Below the pieces are notes generated by a model. That model saw only the letters and a list, made by a program, of their open reading frames with translations. It did no database searches and was not told where the DNA came from. Of a stretch of 64,000 nt of DNA, positions 54,156 through 63,108 are shown piece by piece. Numbering within the stretch: position 1 is the first letter of the stretch; every line of letters starts with the position of its first letter. The stretch is from Cyclobacteriaceae bacterium (GTDB lineage: Bacteria > Bacteroidota > Bacteroidia > Cytophagales > Cyclobacteriaceae). The stretch is taken from positions 370,608 to 434,607 of the forward strand of contig CATQIH010000020.1 in NCBI GenBank assembly GCA_958296015.1. The letters are read 5' to 3'. The translations under genes were made by a program, and so were the position numbers.

Positions 54156-54503
54156 CTATTGCTTAGGAGGTGTGGTTTCTTCAGTAGGAGTTTCCATAGG
54201 CTGATCTTCAGCAGGAGATGTTGACTGCGGTGACATACCTTGTGTAGTATCAGATATACTGTCTTCGTTGTCATACTGGGTAGGTGTCTGCTGATCCATT
54301 GGCATTGACTGGCCAGTGGTATCTTCTGTAGGAACATCCTGCTGCGGTTGCATTTCTTCTTGAGGCTGTACATCTTCCTGAGGGGGCACTTCTTGCATCT
54401 GAGTAGGAGACTGAGACTGATCATCCTGAGGTGTAGTTTCCTGTGCCTGGGCAGCAAAAACAGTAGCAGCTGCAAATCCGAGTGATAATATTAACTTTTT
54501 CAT
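54156..54503 (-). CDS. Short Gln/Pro-rich secreted protein, paralogue of the 52799 gene
   Basis: A 115-residue exported protein. Its signal peptide MKKLILSLGFAAATVFAAQA and the following QETTPQDDQ differ only slightly from those of the longer neighbour, showing a tandem duplication. The rest is low-complexity Gln/Pro/Glu/Thr sequence and lacks the Ser-Asp repeats and the C-terminal folded domain. The 5' leader also resembles that of its neighbour. It could be a shortened copy that kept export only. Confidence 0.7.
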   Translation of the reverse strand: MKKLILSLGFAAATVFAAQAQETTPQDDQSQSPTQMQEVPPQEDVQPQEEMQPQQDVPTEDTTGQSMPMDQQTPTQYDNEDSISDTTQGMSPQSTSPAEDQPMETPTEETTPPKQ

Positions 54504-54771
54504 AATGGTTTTTAAATTTGTGTTTATGTAATTTGAATATTATATAAGAAAAAAAATGCCAAAGTGTAATGAGTTTATAACTCATTGAAAATCAACGCTA
54601 TAAGAAAAAAAGTTATTTTCATAGCTGCACTGTTGTGTATATTTATCAACATTGTGTAGAGATGTGATAGAATAATGTGCAATACATAGGCTATAAAAAT
54701 TCATTGTATACAAAAGCAACTATCGATTACATTAATTGTTTGCGAAATATTCAAAAATAAACAGGATATCT

Positions 54772-55974
54772 ATGAAAATATTGGTCATTAATACGGGTAG
54801 TTCTTCTGTCAAGTTCAAATTATATGATATGCCTGCAAAAGTACTGCTGTGCGAAGGGCAAATTGAGCGGATAGGAGAACCTGAAGGAAGACTTATGTTT
54901 ACTCATTACCTCAAATCGGGAACCGATGATATCGTATTGCAGGATACCTTTGAAGACCAGCAACAAGGTTTGAATAAAATTGCCGCACTGCTGCTTGACC
55001 CGGACCGCGGGCTTGTTAGCCATCCGGGAGAAATCGGGGCGGTGGGCCATCGTGTGGTGCATGGTGGAGAAGATTTTCATGAAGCTACCCTGATCACGCC
55101 TAAAGTAACAGCAAAGATAGCGCACCTTGTGCCGCTGGCTCCGCTGCACAACCCTGCCAATCTGAAAGGTATCCGAACCGCCATGCAGGTGTTTCCACAG
55201 GCCAGGCAAGTAGCCGTATTTGATACTGCTTTTCACCAGACACTGCCCGAACATGCTTTTCGGTATGCCATTCCTAATGACTTGTACCGAGAACATGGCT
55301 TGCGGGTATATGGTATGCATGGCACCTCACATCAGTATGTCGCAGAGCAGGGAGCGCAGCATATAGACAAACCGCTGGATACCTGCAATTTTATTACCAT
55401 CCATCTAGGCAATGGCTGTAGCATGGCTGCTATAGAAAACGGCAAGAGCATAGACACCAGTATGGGCCTCAGCCCGCTGCCAGGACTGGTGATGGGTACC
55501 CGCAGCGGTGACATAGATCCGGCGGTTATTTTCTACTTGTGTCGTCACCTGAAAATGACAGCAGACCAGGTAGACCGGTTGCTCAACAAAGAGAGCGGCC
55601 TGAAAGGACTTACCGGCAGCAACGACCTGCGCGATATTGTCCGTCAGGCAGCATCCGGACACCAAGCCTCTTTGCTGGCTATCCATATGTATACCTATCG
55701 CATTCGCAAATATATCGGGGCATATGCTGCCATACTAGGCAGACTGGATGGGGTTATCTTTACGGCAGGCGTAGGCGAAAACAGTGTATTGATACGGGAA
55801 AAATCCTGCGAAGGACTGTCCATGCTGGGCATTACTTTGGATACCCAACTGAATGAACAGAAAACCCAGGGCATCCGTGAGATACAAAGCCCCGATAGTG
55901 CCGTGAAGCTCCTGATAATTCCTACCAATGAAGAACTGGAAATAGCCAGGCAAACCTACAGACTGCTTTCCTGA
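54772..55974 (+). CDS. ackA: Acetate kinase
   Basis: A 400-residue ASKHA-fold kinase that makes ATP and acetate from acetyl phosphate and ADP. The N-terminus MKILVINTGSSSVKFKLYD from ATG 54772 is the family start; a longer frame from 54736 adds 12 unlikely residues. The active-site text HRVVHGGE, DTAFHQTLP, YGMHGTSH, IHLGNGCS and GLSPLPGLVMGTRSGDIDP are all present, as is FTAGVGENS near the end. It completes the Pta-AckA pathway. It is convergent with the trehalase gene, with 20 bp between the stops. Confidence 0.97.
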   Translation: MKILVINTGSSSVKFKLYDMPAKVLLCEGQIERIGEPEGRLMFTHYLKSGTDDIVLQDTFEDQQQGLNKIAALLLDPDRGLVSHPGEIGAVGHRVVHGGEDFHEATLITPKVTAKIAHLVPLAPLHNPANLKGIRTAMQVFPQARQVAVFDTAFHQTLPEHAFRYAIPNDLYREHGLRVYGMHGTSHQYVAEQGAQHIDKPLDTCNFITIHLGNGCSMAAIENGKSIDTSMGLSPLPGLVMGTRSGDIDPAVIFYLCRHLKMTADQVDRLLNKESGLKGLTGSNDLRDIVRQAASGHQASLLAIHMYTYRIRKYIGAYAAILGRLDGVIFTAGVGENSVLIREKSCEGLSMLGITLDTQLNEQKTQGIREIQSPDSAVKLLIIPTNEELEIARQTYRLLS

Positions 55975-55994
55975 CAGACTTCTTTTTGACAAAG

Positions 55995-57590
55995 TTAGCG
56001 TTGGTTTGTGTGCTTCTTTTCCAGCAGGTTCAGCAGCACACCGTTGGTCCAGCCAAAACCATCCTGCACCGGGTATTCGCCTCCGCCAGCTTTCAGGGTG
56101 ATGTCTGTCACATTATACTTTTCTACCAGCTTCCCTGTGTTTTTATATACCCTGATGTTGTTGTCTACCCATCGTTGGGCGATTGCCTCCGCCAGCTTGT
56201 CCAGCCCATGCTGGTAGAGTCCTTGTATGGCGATCCATTGCAGGGGCGGCCAGCCATTGGGTGCATCCCACTGCTGTCCGGTATTGGCAAGGGTCGTGAG
56301 CAGTCCGCCGGATTGCAGAAAGTCTTCTTCCAGCTTTTTAGCGACCTGCCTTGCTTCATGAGCACTGCTGATATCAAAGTAGAGCGGAAAGGCAGCAGCC
56401 AGCGAGAGCTGCTCTGTGGTTTTGCCCGCTATAAAATCATAATCGAGGTAAAAATGCTGCGCATCGTTCCAGCAATATTTGCGGATAGCTTCTTTGCGCT
56501 TGTCGGCTTTCTGCTGAAAGTTTTTCTGCTGTACACTGTCTCCCGAAATGCCATAGGCCGCAGCGATGGTTTTCTCCAGATGATACATCAGGCTGTTGAG
56601 GTCTACTGGAATGATATCGGTGGTGTGAATGGTCGATAGGTTTTTGCCGTCTTTGAACCATCGGCTGCTGAAATCCCATCCCGACTCGCAGGCAGCCCGC
56701 AGGTTGCGGTATAGTGTTTCGGCGGTTGTGTCTGTTTGCTGCGTCAGGTGGTAATCCTCTTTGTAGGCTTCCGGACGCGGCGACGGGCGATCATCCCAGT
56801 AGCGGTTCATTACAAAATTGTCGTTGATCATCACCACGCGGCGGTGCGTAGGGCGTTCTTTGGTCAACCCCTCTGCGCCATCCATCCAGAATTGGTATTC
56901 TTTTTCCATCGCAGGCAGGTAATGTACCAGTAGGCTGTCGCCCCGGATATCTGCCAGCAGCCTGACCATCAGCGAATAAAACGGGGGCTGCGAACGGCTC
57001 AGGTAATAAGTGCGGTTGCCATTGGGAATATAGCCCAGGCTGTCGAGCAAAAAGGTGAAGTTGTCTACCATATGCCCGATCATGTCATATTTTTTATCAG
57101 CCTGAAGGCCCAGCATGGTAAAGTAACTATCCCAGTAATAAATCTCTCTGAACCTGCCACCCGGTACGATGTAGGCATTGGGCAAACCAATCAGTGAGCC
57201 TGCCTGCCGGTGATCCGGCTCCCTGGTCAGCACCGGCCACAGGCGGTTGATATGTTCCTCTACCGTATTACTGGTGTCGCTCTTAAAACCGGAAGAAGGG
57301 TTTTCCGGAAGCTGAAAGTTGTCGAGCACGAAAGATTTGAGGTCAAATCCCGGCCCGTCTTTAACAACCTGATATTTAGCCAGGATGCTGTCTGCCGGAT
57401 AAATCGGTACACAATCGGGAAAGGTTTTGGAGTCAGGGAACACAGGCTTGAGCTGTACGTCTTTGAACAGTTCACCAAAGGCAATATCCGGAGAAACCTG
57501 TGCAGATAGCGGATAGCATAGCAAAAAAAAACAGCCTACATAAGACAGGCGTTTCAGATGATTCACAAAGAAAAACATAAGAACAGACAT
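55995..57590 (-). CDS. Periplasmic trehalase (GH37)
   Basis: A 531-residue exported (alpha/alpha)6-barrel glycosidase that splits trehalose into two glucose units. A signal peptide is at about residues 15-31, ending PLSAQ. Trehalase signature 1 is clear as PGGRFREIYYWDSYF at residues 143-157, and signature 2 as QWDAPNGWPPLQ near 440-450. The catalytic Asp and Glu are expected near SGWDFSSRWF (about 310) and GGGEYPVQDGFGWTNG (about 506-521). Its length is close to E. coli TreA. It is monocistronic. Confidence 0.95.
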   Translation of the reverse strand: MSVLMFFFVNHLKRLSYVGCFFLLCYPLSAQVSPDIAFGELFKDVQLKPVFPDSKTFPDCVPIYPADSILAKYQVVKDGPGFDLKSFVLDNFQLPENPSSGFKSDTSNTVEEHINRLWPVLTREPDHRQAGSLIGLPNAYIVPGGRFREIYYWDSYFTMLGLQADKKYDMIGHMVDNFTFLLDSLGYIPNGNRTYYLSRSQPPFYSLMVRLLADIRGDSLLVHYLPAMEKEYQFWMDGAEGLTKERPTHRRVVMINDNFVMNRYWDDRPSPRPEAYKEDYHLTQQTDTTAETLYRNLRAACESGWDFSSRWFKDGKNLSTIHTTDIIPVDLNSLMYHLEKTIAAAYGISGDSVQQKNFQQKADKRKEAIRKYCWNDAQHFYLDYDFIAGKTTEQLSLAAAFPLYFDISSAHEARQVAKKLEEDFLQSGGLLTTLANTGQQWDAPNGWPPLQWIAIQGLYQHGLDKLAEAIAQRWVDNNIRVYKNTGKLVEKYNVTDITLKAGGGEYPVQDGFGWTNGVLLNLLEKKHTNQR

Positions 57591-57734
57591 GGTTGACTTT
57601 TAACAGACCAATATACACTGTTTTGTGAGAATAGCGATGGATTTTAAGTGTTCTTAATACCCAAATAGCAAGTTGCAGAGTGAAATTAAAACTTTTCTTA
57701 TTAGATATTGAATATTATCAGGTTGAAATTTCTC

Positions 57735-59513
57735 TTATCGAAGCAAGGTAATGCTTCCTGCATGTTGCTGATCGCTACCTGCACATTGCAGTGTGTAGTA
57801 ATATACACCCACCGGAAGCGGCATACCCTGCTGGCTGGTGCCACTCCAGGTATTGTCATAGCGGCTTCCTGATTGGTAGACCAGGTTTCCCTGTAAGTTA
57901 AAAACTTTGAGTTTGCATCCGCCCAATGCATCCATGCCTGCTACTACCCAGTAGTCGTCTATGCCGTCTTCGTTGGGAGAAAAAAGCGAGGGAGTCTGAA
58001 GCTGGCCTGTCTGCACCACGCGAATGGTGATACTATCAGAGGCAGCACAACCTGTAGCGTTATAACCTTTGAGCAGATACGTGTTAGTACTAACAGGAGC
58101 AACGGTGATGCTTTGCTTTGCACCCATAAGTTTGTCGGCTACATACCATGTATAACGAGCTGCGCCTGTAGCAGACAGCACCACAGAGTCTCCGGCTGTG
58201 ATCTCCTCGCGGGTAGCCACTATTTCCAGTACGGGTGGAGCCTCTTGCTGCACAGTCAACGTTCGGATGACAGAGCAGCCCAGTTCGTTGTAGGCGGTTA
58301 CCTGATACACCCCTGCCTGGGTAATGGTTTTGGTAGCCGCACTGCCACCCTGCCGCCAGCTCAGGCTGTGGTAGGTGCCGCTCACCTGCGCCTCCAGCGT
58401 ATCGCCAGGGCAGAGTGAGGCTGTATTGCCCGGTATGAGTGCAATCTCTGGCAGGGCCAGTACTTCCACGTTGTGCGCTGCCTCATCCGTACATCCGCCA
58501 TCTGCACTGGACACACGCAGTGTTACCTGCTTGGTGCCTGCTGCTGTATACGTATGGTTCGGGTTGGCTTCGGTAGAGGTATGTCCGTCTCCGAAATCCC
58601 AAAAGTAAGTGATGCCATCTGCCTGCTGGTGTACAAACTGCACCACTTCTGTAATGCAGACCTGATCATGAACTGTAAATGCTGCATCAAGCAGATGATC
58701 AATACTTACTGGCTGGCTCATCCGGTTGCACTGTGCTGCTGTGAGGATGGCTACCTGGTAAGTGCCTGGCTGTCTGGCCGTATATATTTTGTTGGTAGCT
58801 CCTGCAATGGGCTGTTCATCTTTGTACCATTGATAACCCGAAGCAGCCGGGTGTGACGCATTCAGCAAGAGGCTGCCGCCGGGGCATAGCAGCCCGTTGC
58901 CGTTGTAGGTGATTGCAGGTTTGGGAGAAGTGTATACTTCCAGAAAAAATGAAGCTGTTTCACTATGACATTTGCCCAGCCTTGCTTCCAGAAAATATTC
59001 TCCGGCACTGGCTGCTGCCACATGAGGAATTACGGGGTTTTGCTGGTCAGACACAAAGCCGTCGGGACCCGTCCAAAAATAAGTGGCACCTGACACGCTA
59101 CCGGTAGACAGTTGCACATCTTCACCTTCGCAGGCAGGAGAAGTACCGGTGATCACAGGCTTATTAGGTTTATCGTCTTCTTCTTCTGTAATAATGACTA
59201 CCACAGAGGTATCCGAGCAGTTGTTATAATTGATTACCACTTGATAGGTACCGGCCATTGCTGCTTCCAGCGAAGAGGAATTAGCACCGTAGATGGGTTG
59301 CCCTTCCCTGAGCCATTGATAGCTGGCCTGTGCTACGGTGTTGGCCGTCAGCAATACCGGCTGCTGCTCGCAGATGGCCCCCGGATATTCAGGAGAAATG
59401 GTAGCCTCCGGACAGTCATTGCTTTGCGGGGTTTGTTGCGCTAGCAGAGGAGAGCAACAGTAGAGCAGTACCAGGCAGACAAGCATCAAGGTGAAACGGT
59501 TTGTTGTATACAT
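57735..59513 (-). CDS. Ig/PKD-domain secreted protein with gliding-motility type B C-terminus
   Basis: A 592-residue exported protein from ATG 59513 (six residues longer if the upstream ATG 59531 is used). After the signal peptide (ending PLLAQQ) come several Ig-like domains of about 80 residues, each with a CxG...YQW pattern (for example ASYQWLREGQPIYGA and ASGYQWYKDEQPIAGA), a PKD domain (ITYFWDFGDGHTSTEANPNHTY) and another two Ig-like units. The C-terminal ~85 residues, TPSLFSPNEDGIDDYW... to PVGVYYYTL, match the gliding-motility-associated T9SS type B sorting domain. The next gene upstream encodes a PorP/SprF protein, the usual partner for export or anchoring. Confidence 0.93.
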   Translation of the reverse strand: MYTTNRFTLMLVCLVLLYCCSPLLAQQTPQSNDCPEATISPEYPGAICEQQPVLLTANTVAQASYQWLREGQPIYGANSSSLEAAMAGTYQVVINYNNCSDTSVVVIITEEEDDKPNKPVITGTSPACEGEDVQLSTGSVSGATYFWTGPDGFVSDQQNPVIPHVAAASAGEYFLEARLGKCHSETASFFLEVYTSPKPAITYNGNGLLCPGGSLLLNASHPAASGYQWYKDEQPIAGATNKIYTARQPGTYQVAILTAAQCNRMSQPVSIDHLLDAAFTVHDQVCITEVVQFVHQQADGITYFWDFGDGHTSTEANPNHTYTAAGTKQVTLRVSSADGGCTDEAAHNVEVLALPEIALIPGNTASLCPGDTLEAQVSGTYHSLSWRQGGSAATKTITQAGVYQVTAYNELGCSVIRTLTVQQEAPPVLEIVATREEITAGDSVVLSATGAARYTWYVADKLMGAKQSITVAPVSTNTYLLKGYNATGCAASDSITIRVVQTGQLQTPSLFSPNEDGIDDYWVVAGMDALGGCKLKVFNLQGNLVYQSGSRYDNTWSGTSQQGMPLPVGVYYYTLQCAGSDQQHAGSITLLR

Positions 59514-59618
59514 CGGATAGCTGATGAACATGTATTTATGTTTTATATCTTACACAGATGCTTTAACGCACCAACTTTTGTGATGCCAAGCGGTATTTTG
59601 TTCTATTCACACGCCAGG

Positions 59619-61058
59619 CTACCTGTCTGACTGCTCGATGTGCAGCATCCATGCCTTACGGAAGTCAGGCTGTTTTCTAAGTTTCAATGTCTGCAAACGG
59701 ATGGCCTGCCTGTTTTGCGACTGTTTGAGATACACGTAGTAGTAACCCGTCTGGCTGTTGTATCCATAAGCTGCTTTGTAGCCTTTTTGCCAAAGTGCGG
59801 CAGTAAATTTCAGGGCATTTGCTTTGTATTCAAACACACCTGCCACCATATAATAACCCGGTGCCAGCTCATTCTGGTGATTACCCGCCGTAAAGGTCTT
59901 TTGTGGTAAAGTATCTTCCTGCTCACGTTCAGGTTGGCTGGCTACTTCGTGTTCCTTTTCTTCGTGCGGTATAACTACCGGCTTTTCGGCTGCTTTTTTA
60001 CTAGCTGATTCGTTGGCTTCTTTTGGTATCGGTGCTGCTTCTATGCTCTCTGCCTCGTCAGATGTTGTAGCAGGCAGTGCTTTGGATGGTTCGTGAAGCT
60101 GCTGCTCCGATAAGTCTGCATCAGTCAGCCGTTCATCTTCTGGCACTGGTTGTTGTACGATCTTTTCCAGAGCAGATCTACCAAACCGAATCCGAAGTTG
60201 TATCTCGTGAGAACCCTGGCCGGGAGAAAGCTGCTGACGGGAAGCAAAATCATAAGCATAGCCCAGGGCCAGCGACTTATTAATAGCAAAGCCTGCCATT
60301 GCCGTAGCCCCGTTATCCTGACGGTACGCACCACCAATGTGTACCTTCTGATGCAGGTAAAGCATACTGCCGGCCTCCCACTGCGTAGGTACATCGGAAG
60401 TAGCGAAGTAGAGGAGGTACGGTTGCAGCACCACTTTTTCCTGACTCAGCGGCAAACGATAATCGGCATTGATGATGAACTGATTCAGCGGCTGAAGACT
60501 CTGTTTGCTATCAGCGGTAGCAGCAAATGTGCTGTGGTTCATCAGGCTGGGCAGCGTAATGCCCAGGTTCAGCCCTTGTAAATGATAATTAATACCAAAC
60601 TGCCCGTCCTGTATGGCTTTCCGGTTGATGCCCGTTACGATAGCAGGATCATTTTGGTTGCTGATACGGCTATAGTCCAGGCTGTTTTGGGTGATCATGC
60701 CGGTGAGTCCCATCTGCAAGCGATGCCTGTAGCCAAATTTGGCCTGATAGCCGATAGTGAGTTGCAGGTTGTTGGTCTGTATCAGTCCACGTGTGTAGTT
60801 GTAAGCACTGATGCCGCCTGCCATGCCATTGCTGAAGCCGTGTTGCAGGCTGACCGTGGATACCACCGGGGCATCCTGCATACCCAGCCACTGCCTGCGG
60901 TGGTTGAGGTGCAGCTCATACGGCCCATCTTTGGCAGCAAAGGCCGGATTATAGAGGAATGGGTTTAAAATATACTGGCTATAGCGTGGTCTTACCTGTG
61001 CCACCACATCGAGGGCAAACAGCAACAGAATGACAACGATTCCTGATCGTACATACAT
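59619..61058 (-). CDS. PorP/SprF family membrane protein with SPOR domain
   Basis: A 479-residue outer-membrane protein. A signal peptide covers residues 1-20. Residues about 21-300 match PorP/SprF: RPRYSQYILNPFLYNPAFAAKDG, HRRQWLGMQDAPVVSTVSLQ and the final strands HEIQLRIRFGRS. These barrels bind type B sorting domains and anchor or help export T9SS cargo. An acidic/Ala/Glu-rich linker (about 310-400) leads to a C-terminal SPOR-like domain (YYMVAGVFEYKANALKFTAAL; YYYVYLKQSQNR), which usually binds denuded peptidoglycan glycan strands. It probably forms a pair with the Ig/PKD gene 88 bp downstream. Confidence 0.92.
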   Translation of the reverse strand: MYVRSGIVVILLLFALDVVAQVRPRYSQYILNPFLYNPAFAAKDGPYELHLNHRRQWLGMQDAPVVSTVSLQHGFSNGMAGGISAYNYTRGLIQTNNLQLTIGYQAKFGYRHRLQMGLTGMITQNSLDYSRISNQNDPAIVTGINRKAIQDGQFGINYHLQGLNLGITLPSLMNHSTFAATADSKQSLQPLNQFIINADYRLPLSQEKVVLQPYLLYFATSDVPTQWEAGSMLYLHQKVHIGGAYRQDNGATAMAGFAINKSLALGYAYDFASRQQLSPGQGSHEIQLRIRFGRSALEKIVQQPVPEDERLTDADLSEQQLHEPSKALPATTSDEAESIEAAPIPKEANESASKKAAEKPVVIPHEEKEHEVASQPEREQEDTLPQKTFTAGNHQNELAPGYYMVAGVFEYKANALKFTAALWQKGYKAAYGYNSQTGYYYVYLKQSQNRQAIRLQTLKLRKQPDFRKAWMLHIEQSDR

Positions 61059-61197
61059 GCTTCATAACTTTCTCATGCAGGAGCAACAATGCCACCAAAG
61101 CAAAAAACCGTTATTTTGTATAGGCAAAAACAACAAAAGATATTACACGTTTGGCAACATTTATACCGTATTGCTACAAAAACATACAAGCTTTAAA

Positions 61198-61205
61198 TAC
61201 CTTTG
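61198..61205 (+). promoter_or_regulatory. -7 box directly before the mtaB start
   Basis: TACCTTTG matches TAnnTTTG exactly and ends only 4 bp before the ATG at 61210. A TTG at 61171-61173 is the likely upstream element, at a slightly long distance. If used, transcription would begin at or next to the ATG, giving a leaderless mRNA. Confidence 0.5.
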
Positions 61206-61209
61206 CAGC

Positions 61210-62535
61210 ATGAAACGGAAAGTTGCCTTTTATACGCTGGGCTGTAAGCTGAATTTTTCTGAGACATCCTCCATCGGTCGCATGTTTGAAGAACGGGGCT
61301 ACGCCAAAGTACCCTTTCATGAGCAGGCAGACATTTACATCATCAACACTTGCTCTGTGACAGACAATGCCGACAAAAAATGCCGCAAGGTAGTCAGGGA
61401 AGCACAGAAGATCAATCCTGACGCTTTCATCTGTATCATTGGCTGCTATGCCCAACTCAAACCCCGTGAGCTTGCAGAAATCCCCGGTGTGGATGCCGTG
61501 CTGGGTGCTGCCGAAAAGTTTCGTCTGCTCGACCTGCTCGGTGGTTTCAAAAAGCAACCCCAAACCCGGGTGCTGGCTTCCGACATCAAAGAGGTACAGA
61601 CATTTCACCATGCCTTTTCTATCCACGACCGTACCCGTACGTTCCTCAAAGTGCAGGACGGCTGCAACTACCATTGTACCTTCTGCACCATTCCACTGGC
61701 CCGTGGCAAAAGCAGGAGCGATAGTATAGAAAACATCGTGGCAAGTGCCCAAGAGATTGCCGCTACCGACGTGAAAGAAGTAGTGCTTACGGGCGTTAAT
61801 ATCGGAGATTTTGGTATCGAAGAAGGCAGACGCGCCAGCCGCTTCCTGTACCTGGTGCGTGCACTGGACGAGGTGGAAGGGATAGATCGTTTCAGAATAT
61901 CCTCCATCGAGCCTAACCTGCTCAACAACGAGGTGATTGCGTTTGTGGCTGCTTCTCAAAGGTTTGTGCCACATTTTCATATTCCGTTGCAGTCAGGTTC
62001 TAACAAGATACTCCGCCTGATGCGTCGCCGGTACCTGCGCGAACTCTATGTAGATAGGGTAGAAAAGATCAAACAACTAATGCCTTATGCCTGCATTGGC
62101 GTAGATGTGATCGTGGGTTTTCCCGGCGAGACAGAAGAAGATTTTCTGCATACCTATGAGTTTCTGAACCAGTTGCCCATTTCTTATTTGCACGTGTTTA
62201 CCTATTCTGAACGAGCCAATACACCCGCTGCGGACATGGCAGAAGCCGTGCCGCAAAAAGTACGAGCACATCGTTCTAAGATGTTACGCATCCTTTCTGA
62301 AAAGAAAAAGCGTGCCTTCTACGAAGAAAATATCAGCACGCAGCGTACCGTACTCTTTGAAGAAGACGTGGAAGACGGTCACATGCACGGCTTCACCGAA
62401 AACTACATCCGCGTTGTAGCCAAATACGACCCCCTGCTCATCAATGAAACAAAACAAGTCACCCTACTCCACCTCAACGAAGACGGAAAGATGGAGATAG
62501 GAGAGGTAGATGCGCCTCTGGCAATGTCATCGTAG
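61210..62535 (+). CDS. mtaB: tRNA (t6A37) C2-methylthiotransferase
   Basis: A 441-residue radical-SAM enzyme that makes ms2t6A at position 37 of ANN-decoding tRNAs. The N-terminal cluster cysteines are Cys12 in TLGCKLNFSE, Cys48 in NTCSVT and Cys79 in IGCYAQ. The radical-SAM motif CNYHCTFC is at residues 152-159, and a TRAM-like tail closes the protein. GCKLN at the start separates MtaB/YqeV from MiaB (GCQMN) and RimO. The ATG at 61210 is the family start; a longer frame from 61030 is rejected. It is divergent from the PorP/SprF gene. Confidence 0.95.
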   Translation: MKRKVAFYTLGCKLNFSETSSIGRMFEERGYAKVPFHEQADIYIINTCSVTDNADKKCRKVVREAQKINPDAFICIIGCYAQLKPRELAEIPGVDAVLGAAEKFRLLDLLGGFKKQPQTRVLASDIKEVQTFHHAFSIHDRTRTFLKVQDGCNYHCTFCTIPLARGKSRSDSIENIVASAQEIAATDVKEVVLTGVNIGDFGIEEGRRASRFLYLVRALDEVEGIDRFRISSIEPNLLNNEVIAFVAASQRFVPHFHIPLQSGSNKILRLMRRRYLRELYVDRVEKIKQLMPYACIGVDVIVGFPGETEEDFLHTYEFLNQLPISYLHVFTYSERANTPAADMAEAVPQKVRAHRSKMLRILSEKKKRAFYEENISTQRTVLFEEDVEDGHMHGFTENYIRVVAKYDPLLINETKQVTLLHLNEDGKMEIGEVDAPLAMSS

Positions 62536-62733
62536 GCGTGATGACTGTTCGAAAAGATGAGATCGCATGGATAGGCGACCTGGCTGGTAAATAGGAAGTA
62601 GACTTTTCCTGTCGACTGCATACTTCTTTGCAAAAAGTAGTTAATATGTTATAAAAGGAATAACTGCTATATGGCGTATATACAATCATTGCCTGCAATA
62701 AGGGGAATTTACCTTTCTGTCTTAAATTAACAA

Positions 62734-62764
62734 TTTGATTTTGTACACTAATTAGTTAACTTTG
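62734..62764 (+). promoter_or_regulatory. Promoter of the higBA-like pair
   Basis: TTTG at 62734-62737 and TAACTTTG at 62757-62764 match the Bacteroidota -33 and -7 elements with 19 bp between them, the usual distance. The GTG start of the toxin frame is at 62769, about where transcription should begin, so the toxin message may be leaderless. Confidence 0.6.
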
Positions 62765-62768
62765 TGGT

Positions 62769-63107
62769 GTGGTAAGAAAGGTAATTGCATATAAAAAATA
62801 TTTCACTGACTTTTATAAAGTTCAAGAAGAAAAGGTTCAGGAAAAGATTAATTATGTATTGGATTTGGTCCGATTTGAAAGGCAAGTCCCGAAAAAATTT
62901 CTCAAGCACCTCGAGAATACGGACGGAATCTATGAAGTACGTGTGATTACTACTTTCAAGAATATTCGGATTTTGTGTTTCCTCGACGAAGGGGATCTAA
63001 TTGTATTGGTGAACTGCTTTGTCAAGAAAACCTAAAAGACACCGAGAAAGGAAATCAAACTCGCAGAGAAATTGAAAAAGGAATATCTAAAAGACAAAAA
63101 AGGCTGA
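62769..63107 (+). pseudogene. HigB-type toxin (RelE superfamily) with premature stop
   Basis: The frame starts at GTG 62769 and reads MVRKVIAYKKYFTDFYK, then YEVRVITTFKNIRILCFLDEG and VLVNCFVKKT, typical of HigB/phage Gp49-like ribosome-dependent mRNA interferases. A TAA at 63033-63035 stops it after 88 residues. The same frame then continues KTPRKEIKLAEKLKKEYLKDKKG to a TGA at 63105-63107, one base before the antitoxin ATG. This is the normal family ending, so TAA most likely replaced CAA (Gln). The core fold is complete at the stop, so the 88-residue form might still be active; I cannot tell. An intact antitoxin gene follows. Confidence 0.75.
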
Positions 63108-63108
63108 T

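Noticed and set aside
61030..61209. Longer MtaB start
   Set aside because: The 60 added residues overlap the divergent PorP/SprF gene and the promoter, and the family begins at MKRKVAFYTLGCK.
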